A DNA stretch of 64,000 bases from Gyromitra esculenta (lineage: Eukaryota > Ascomycota > Pezizomycetes > Pezizales > Discinaceae). Below, piece by piece: positions 58,261 to 64,000 of this stretch; position 1 is the stretch's first letter; every line of letters begins with the position of its first letter. The stretch is taken from positions 1,612,001 through 1,676,000 of the forward strand of contig JBCAML010000002.1 in assembly GCA_038503075.1 (NCBI GenBank), written 5' to 3'. The notes below the pieces were generated by a model, which saw only the letters and a program-made list of their open reading frames with translations, was not told the DNA's origin and ran no database searches. Position numbers and translations under genes: made by a program.

Positions 58261-60082
58261 GGTTAAAGAAGGTGACCGAAATAATGTGATATATATCAGG
58301 CGGGTTATGCCCATCAGGCGTCAGCGGTACCAGTTCCGTAGCTTACATGTAGTGTAAGTAGAGTTTGTTAGAAAAATGATTTTTTTTATCTCCGGCGAGC
58401 ATTAAAGCGGTTTGAGAATTGGATTGTTAAGTCACTTCCTCTGATATCTGGTTCTCTGCACATGTCGATTGCATAAATAGTTAGCAGGCTGGATACGAGG
58501 TAGTACATCCCTTGTCTCTTGGGATTAAACTGTTTTTCACTCTCAACAACTGTCTGTCTTATTGAAAGGATTACTAGGAAGAAGACTTATTCCTAAAGCG
58601 AAAGGTGATTTATTGTTCATCAGCCATTATTGAGAAGGGTAGGTGCAAATGATTTTTTCTTTATGGTCGCAATATATTGAAGAGTATAGTCGCGTCTCGC
58701 AATAGGACAATACCTGATCGCTTTCCCCCTAGTATAAGATCTTCTAGCCAAACTAATTTTCTACTGCGGGAGCGGATTTGCTATCCCGGACTTCCTGCAA
58801 TTCCTTGTTGTCCTGTACGAAGTCCTCTGGGCTATCGGAGTCCGGCGTAACAAGATGCGATTATAAGTAAATAGGGCCATTAAATGTCGGTGGCTTTTGC
58901 CAAGAACTTAAGCCTAAGAGAAATGTCTAGACCGCCATAGCTACCTCTAATGGCGGAGTCATAAAATATCATACACCCATCCCATCATCAGAATTACTCA
59001 AGGAAAACGCTCGGAATACTGTGATTTTAATGAGCTTGTATGCCGGATACTACAACCACCACAGCCATGCTTTCTAAGCGACGGATAATAGGCTTAGTTA
59101 TGGTAGATCTGCTATGCTTTGGTGGTACAGTCGGAGCACAATGGTTGGGTATCCGGCCACAAACTTGTTAGAAAATGGTATGATCTTAACGGTTTCTTCG
59201 TCGGGCGTATGCTTCTGCTATGCCGAGAGCCCTGGCTATAGGTGTTCGGGTGGATGGATAAGGTTATTTAGATCAATAGGTAAAAATGTTTGAGGTGATG
59301 CCCAACTCTCGAGATTCAATATCCCCCGCTACCTTAAAGCGTGAAGTCAATCGGAATTTGACATGCTGTAGGCCGGAAGATAAAAAAGCACTATATCAGA
59401 GAGGAGATTAATTTAAAGTGTGCCGTCTCGGTAACATGGAACTGGCTTGCAGTAGCTGGACTACCTAGTTATATAGGCAGCTCTAAATTGGCTTTGGAAA
59501 AGGCCCGGTAAAGTTCTAGAAACAATTTCCAAGTATTTCCAAGTATTGTCCCAGTGAATCAATCACTTCCCCAACGGAGTAATTTCAATTAAGGTATTTT
59601 AATTGAGGCCAGTTCCTTGCTAACGAGCATCGAGACCACTACTTTGTGCCTTCAGGCTAAATACCCCACATCTCGTGCTTCGCTAGATGCACGTTATGCC
59701 TGGAATCCCTTCGTCGTCTAAACAGCTATACGTTTTCCCCGATTGTATGTACTCTATTCAGCTTTTTTTTTCCTGTGGGGTAACCGGGCCCGATGGGTCA
59801 TCTCTGAAGGCACAAGTTTGGGCTAATTGGGATTCAGGTTTCTTCTTTGATCCCTCTCGTCGTTTTCGTATGATTCTATACGAGCTTTTCTACGGCTGGG
59901 AGTTCGGATGTGCGAACCGTGAGTGATTATAGGACGGACGAAAGGAAACGTGTATGGTATCGTTGGTCTCTGGGACATCCTGTTCTGAGGAGGGGAGAAA
60001 GACTGAATCCGGATATATGCAAAAACAAGGAAAAGCAAGTAGGGAAGACTGAGAGGATGGCTTCGAGGGCTGTGGCTTTCTG

Positions 60083-60089
60083 TATAAAG
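60083..60089 (+). promoter_or_regulatory. TATA box of the CE15 gene
   Basis: TATAAAG lies 78 bp upstream of the start codon at 60161, a normal position for an inducible fungal secreted-enzyme gene. Confidence 0.5.
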
Positions 60090-60160
60090 GGGTAGTAAAG
60101 CAGCCTAATTTCGAGAGACAGCAATCCATTCCCATCTAACAGGAAATCGGATCTTTCACC

Positions 60161-61600
60161 ATGGGCTTCCGTTTGACATCTGTCTTGTTATTTGCAATTC
60201 CTGCATTTGCACAATCCCAACTTTGGGGACAATGTTAGTTTTTCAATGTAAACTTATATGAGGAAACGACTTTGCTAACACATTATAAAGGCGGTGGTAT
60301 TGGCTGGAACGGCGCTACAACCTGTGTATCAGGCTCAGTTTGCATCAAGTCGAATGACTACTATTCGCAGTGCCAGCCTGGAACACCTGCGGTGACCACT
60401 ACAGCTCGGCCAACCTCAAGCTCAACTACAATCGTAGTCGCTCCTCCGACTTCGTCCACGACTGGGACGTCTCCTCCAGACACGTCGGTATGCCCGACTC
60501 TTCCAAGTAATCCGACGCTGCCTACAGTTTCGAAGCTGCCAGATCCATTCCTCCCCATTAGCGGTCCCCGCGTTAGCACTAAGAGTGGCTGGAAGTGTCG
60601 TCAAGCCGAAATCAGTGAATTGTTCCAGCGTTATGAACTTGGAACCCTACCACCAAAGCCATCATCTGTCACTGCAACATTCTCATCCAACACATTGACC
60701 ATCACTGCCTCAGAGGGTGGCAAATCAATTTCATTCAGCGCATCGATCACCTATCCTACTAATGGAAAAGCAGGCCCTTACCCTGCTATCATTGGCGTTG
60801 GAGGAATAAGCATCCCGCGGCCAGCCGATGTTGCTGTAATCAACTTCGATAATAACGACATGGCGGCTCAGGCGAGTGCCAGCAGCCGGGGGCAAGGAAA
60901 ATTCTACACCCTCTACGGAAACACCCACTCTGCAAGCGCAATGATGGCATGGGCGTGGGGAGTCAATCGAATTGTTGACGCGCTGGAGATCACTCCGAAT
61001 GCCAACATTAATGTTAATAGGCTTGGAGTGAGCGGTTGCTCTCGAAACGGCAAAGGTGCTCTGGTCGCAGGCGCCTTCGAGCCACGCATCGCATTGACAA
61101 TTCCTCAAGAGTCGGGTTCCGGTGGCTCCGCTTGTTGGCGCCTTTCTGATGCGATGAGGACTGCAGGAAAGAACGTCCAGACTGCATCTGAAATCGTCAC
61201 CGAGAATGTATGGTTCTCAAAGACCTTCGAACAGTATGTCAATTCCGTGAGCAGACTTCCTTTCGACCACCACACACTCGCCGGTTTGGTTGCTCCACGA
61301 GGCTTGTTTATCATCGAGAACACGTCGCAAGAGTGGTTGGGCAATGAGAGTTGCTTTGGCTGTATGAAGGCAGCACATAAGATCTGGGAAGCACTGGGCG
61401 TTCCTGATTCCATGGGAATCTCTCAAATTGGGAACCACAATCATTGTCAGTTCCCATCCTCTCAGCAATCGGATCTTAACGCCTTTGTCAACAAATTCCT
61501 GCTGGACCAATCGACGAATACGGCAATTGTGAAAACGGACGGGGGCTACACTTTCAATGAGGGCCAATGGATTGACTGGAGTGTTCCAACATTGCAGTAA
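60161..61600 (+). CDS. Secreted 4-O-methyl-glucuronoyl methylesterase, CE15, with N-terminal CBM1 (Cip2-like)
   Basis: Two exons (60161-60233, 60291-61600) give 460 residues. Residues 1-18 are a signal peptide (MGFRLTSVLLFAIPAFAQ). A fungal cellulose-binding module CBM1 follows at about 20-52 (QLWGQCGGIGWNG to YYSQC, with its four Cys), then a Ser/Thr/Pro linker to about 95. The CE15 alpha/beta-hydrolase domain begins CPTLPSNPTLP. The nucleophile is S275 in GVSGCSRNGKGA, the acid is E298 in IPQESGSGG, and the base is probably H409 in NHNHCQFP. These spacings agree with Cip2. The enzyme cuts the ester between lignin alcohols and glucuronic acid side chains of xylan, outside the cell. The intron after the first CBM1 Cys is a common position. 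No neighbouring carbohydrate-active gene is present. Confidence 0.95.
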
Positions 61601-62990
61601 GCTCCGTGTAGGGTATTTTGTGTTGTGAGGGCTGAGATTTGGGCGGTGCTGGGAAACTAAGGCCGACCAACCTTATCTTTTTTCGTTTTTCATTTATATG
61701 CGTTTGGAAGCTGTAAGCTAAAGGGGTGAGGCGGAGCAACGAGTTCCGGGTGGCGGAGGAGGCAAAAAAAAGTAGCTTTTCTTCGTGTTCTGGGGAGATG
61801 TAGGGCTCTGGGAAAGTTTTTTATATTCTTGGGGTGGGCTCTCACTGCATGTATCTACTCCTCTACTCGTTTGAGAAACTTGTCCAGAATACATTCGTTA
61901 TAGCTTATTCCACTCTTCGGAAATCGTAGACTTAAAAGATGCTGAGAAGAAAGAAGCCCCGAGCATCCCACGTGTTTGATAGCATTGCATCAGCCGAGTG
62001 ACTCCCCGTGAACGGTAGGTGAAAGGTAATAGAAGTTAAGTATAAGAGTTTAGGCTATAAATAGGGTTAGAAGAGAGTCCTATAGGCCTTATAGTGCGCT
62101 GTCTTCCAGGGATTAGAACAGGAAAGTACAGACAGCTCAGTATATAGCCAGAATACACGTGCACCTAAAGTACCAAACAGCTAGTTTTATGTCCGAATCC
62201 TCCCATGCAGCTTGCATAGTACTCTGTTTGGCAGGAAATTTAATATAAATCTAGCATGTAGTGCGTAATATCTTGGGAATAGAGAATGAGGTCGAACCTA
62301 TGAATAGCATAATATTATGTTTATATTATTGCGCGCACGAGGTAATGTCTGTTTGTCACATTTAACATAGGGACAATGTTAAACGTTATTTTTATTTTTA
62401 GAGATCCTGCGTTTATTGTGTCTCGTATCTACTAGATAATACATCATTTTTATCTGATATCTCATCTTTTTGTCCGGTATTCCTTGGGTTTCATCACCAC
62501 AAATCACTCGATTTTTACTATCAAACCTATGCAGAAATATTGGATGCGAGAGAGAACGACTGCTTGCTTGACTGCTTGTGAGAGAAGGCTCCTCCTTTTC
62601 TCCTCTATATACTACATATTCGTGCTTCTAAGGTACTCGTTCTTTTCCTTCCCGAGCTTCCGCTAAGAGCTCGCCCTCCGAGACTTCCCACAGGTCTCCG
62701 GTTAAGTACCAGAGTCTATACATATTAGGAAGTCATTTACAACAACCCACAATCAAGCAAACTAGCAGGGAAACCCCGATCTCAGAGGAAATGACAAACA
62801 ACAGAGCCGTTCATTGCCCCCTAACTCCCAAACTCCACCCAAGCGAAGAAAAAGAAAAGGAAAAATAACGAGTAAGAGGAGACCCCAAAAAATATCTACA
62901 AGAAAAAAAAACTCCCGCTCATCTAAAAAGCAAATGTTGTTAATCACATACTGTCACTCGTTTTTACTCTTTGCATCTCGATTTATGCAC
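61601..62990. other. Intergenic, convergent 3' ends
   Basis: No gene is seen. The DNA is AT-rich around 62220-62520, with TATTATGTTTATATTATT-like stretches, and A-rich at 62830-62920. A TAGGGTTAG word at 62063 is not near a start codon. Confidence 0.6.
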
Positions 62991-64000
62991 CTACATGCAA
63001 AACGCCTCACAATGTAGATACACTCCCTGTGCGCCCGTTCCTTTATGTACCGCTCTCTCATCACTCAGTTCTACGACCGCCATCCTTGTTGCATCAATCA
63101 GCCCCGGGGGTCCGCAGACAACGACAGCAGTCTCTCCATAGGCTTTCTCTAGCTGTCTCCTAACGAGTGTCCTCACCGCGGGTCTCCCAGCAACAATGTT
63201 CACCCCCTCAGGCAACGACAGTGATGCAGCTACTGAAGTCGTCCTTTTGAGTTCTGGGGAGAGTTTCGAGCCCCCGCAGCAGCAACAGGCTTTAGGAGGT
63301 GGAGAAGACGCGGATGAGATCGCGTCTTCGTCTTCGAAGGTTTCCTGGCAGCAGCAAATATCACCGCCGCAGAGCGAGCTTTCGGAGATAGTGACATCAC
63401 CGTCTTTTGAGTCTGGATTCTGCAACTGTTTCTTTGCATCCTTCTTTTCGGTGCCTTGATCGCTTGTGTTGTCGGCTGTGAGCAAGTCGTCGCAGGTGAC
63501 ATACACGCTTGCCTCAACTACGAAACCGTTCATCCCCGCAACGCTGTTTATAGCCTCCCTAAGCTCTTTGGAAAACCATTCGATTTGTCCGCGCCCTTTC
63601 ACAACCCATACCAATTTTACTCGCTTGGTTACCACTGGTAAATGCTCTCTCTTCCTTCTTACCAAATCTCGCAGTAACGGTGTAGTAAAGCATGCTCCAG
63701 TCCCGCCGGCTAGGAGTACAACAGTATCAAATTGCTCCATTTCCCGTATCCGCCCATATGGACCGTCGACAACCGCGGTCTTCGTTACATCGGAAACAGG
63801 TGGTAGTGCATCACAGGCGTGAGAAAAGAGCTTGTGGGTTGCACCGGCCTGCGCGCGGATGACGAACTCGAGAGAGTTATCGGAAGGGAGAGAGATGATG
63901 CTGAAAGGATGTGATTGTAATCCAGTGAGTGAAGGAAGAGTAAGGAGAGCGTGTTGCCCTGGGCTCCATTTGAACGGTGGATTTGCAATCGAGACTTTCG
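62991..64000 (-). CDS. Ferric reductase / NADPH oxidase-type transmembrane oxidoreductase, C-terminal part (5' end beyond window)
   Basis: The minus strand is open from the window edge to a stop at 62991, about 336 codons with no visible intron. The FAD-binding domain reads PPFKWSPGQHALLTLPSL and SHPFSIISLP (the HPFS flavin motif), then VDGPYGRI. The NAD(P)-binding domain has VVLLAGGTGACFTTPLL and VVVCGPPGLID. Between them lies an unusual insert with two Cys clusters, CGGDICCCQ (DNA about 63345-63372) and ACCCCGG (about 63268-63290). The membrane haem domain must lie upstream, outside the window. Members move electrons from NADPH through FAD and haem to ferric or cupric ions outside the plasma membrane. 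The terminal sequence GVYLHCEAFCM lacks the usual aromatic ending of NADPH oxidases, favouring a Fre-type reductase. Confidence 0.88.
   Translation of the reverse strand, partial: KVSIANPPFKWSPGQHALLTLPSLTGLQSHPFSIISLPSDNSLEFVIRAQAGATHKLFSHACDALPPVSDVTKTAVVDGPYGRIREMEQFDTVVLLAGGTGACFTTPLLRDLVRRKREHLPVVTKRVKLVWVVKGRGQIEWFSKELREAINSVAGMNGFVVEASVYVTCDDLLTADNTSDQGTEKKDAKKQLQNPDSKDGDVTISESSLCGGDICCCQETFEDEDAISSASSPPPKACCCCGGSKLSPELKRTTSVAASLSLPEGVNIVAGRPAVRTLVRRQLEKAYGETAVVVCGPPGLIDATRMAVVELSDERAVHKGTGAQGVYLHCEAFCM

Larger units (their letters stand above)
55798..60160. other. Gene-poor stretch, about 4.4 kb
   Basis: No gene is recognised. Features seen are a four-site GATA cluster (56063-56085) in the ankyrin-BTB promoter, TACATGTA at 56661 and 58344, a degenerate GATTCGG/GGTTCGGG oligonucleotide-repeat region at about 57930-58260, small tandem repeats near 59530 (TTTCCAAGTA twice) and the promoter of the CE15 gene at the right end. 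Confidence 0.55.

Noticed and set aside
1..64000. CRISPR array, operon or phage-like system
   Set aside because: Intron-rich eukaryotic genes throughout; no regularly spaced repeats and no prokaryotic gene.

Overview
The window is nuclear DNA of a filamentous ascomycete (Pezizomycotina-type). Genes carry several short GT-AG introns, mostly about 45-90 bp, with TACTAAT/CTAAC-like branch sites. Leaders are long and pyrimidine-rich. The gene set is fungal: a NIMA kinase, a gephyrin-type cnxE fusion, an Fmp46 thioredoxin-like protein and a CBM1-CE15 secreted esterase. The class cannot be settled from sequence alone. There is no bacterial-style operon, CRISPR array, rRNA gene or convincing tRNA gene.

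Layout: a DJ-1/PfpI gene (105-1116) is followed by about 10 kb without a recognisable gene that holds two small inverted-repeat elements. Next come a ketopantoate-reductase-like protein with a disordered tail (11563-14242), the mRNA-export helicase SUB2 (18625-20697), and a diverged Thi6-like protein (21935-23962). A compact GC-rich block follows: RPB8 (24621-25237), a DUF4743/Nudix thiamin-diphosphate-damage hydrolase (25490-26645, minus) and the molybdenum-cofactor fusion enzyme cnxE (26821-29058), the last two divergent from a 175-bp spacer. FMP46 (30616-31175) faces a NIMA kinase (31803-33870, minus). The very large SEN1 helicase (34602-41240, minus) and ribosomal protein L9 (42119-43173, minus) follow.

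From 43.2 kb to 49.3 kb the DNA is gene-poor; it contains a 350-bp hAT-type MITE with an intact 8-bp target duplication. Then come a Ser-rich uncharacterised protein (49322-51250), an ankyrin-BTB protein (53688-55797, minus), another gene-poor stretch, a secreted glucuronoyl esterase of family CE15 with a cellulose-binding module (60161-61600), and the 3' part of a ferric-reductase-type oxidoreductase (62991 to the window end, minus).

Functionally the window is mainly housekeeping: RNA metabolism (SUB2, RPB8, SEN1, RPL9), cell cycle (NIMA) and cofactors (thiamin-related, molybdenum cofactor), plus lignocellulose and iron enzymes at the right end. The observations most worth checking are: (i) strong over-representation of the palindrome TACATGTA / CTACATGTAG in non-coding DNA; (ii) a Thi6-like bifunctional protein with an intact gene structure but missing catalytic residues in both domains; (iii) three MITE-like elements; (iv) Cys-rich, His-rich and zinc-knuckle insertions in otherwise standard enzymes. 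All exon boundaries were read by eye from splice consensus, reading phase and family alignment from memory, not from transcripts.
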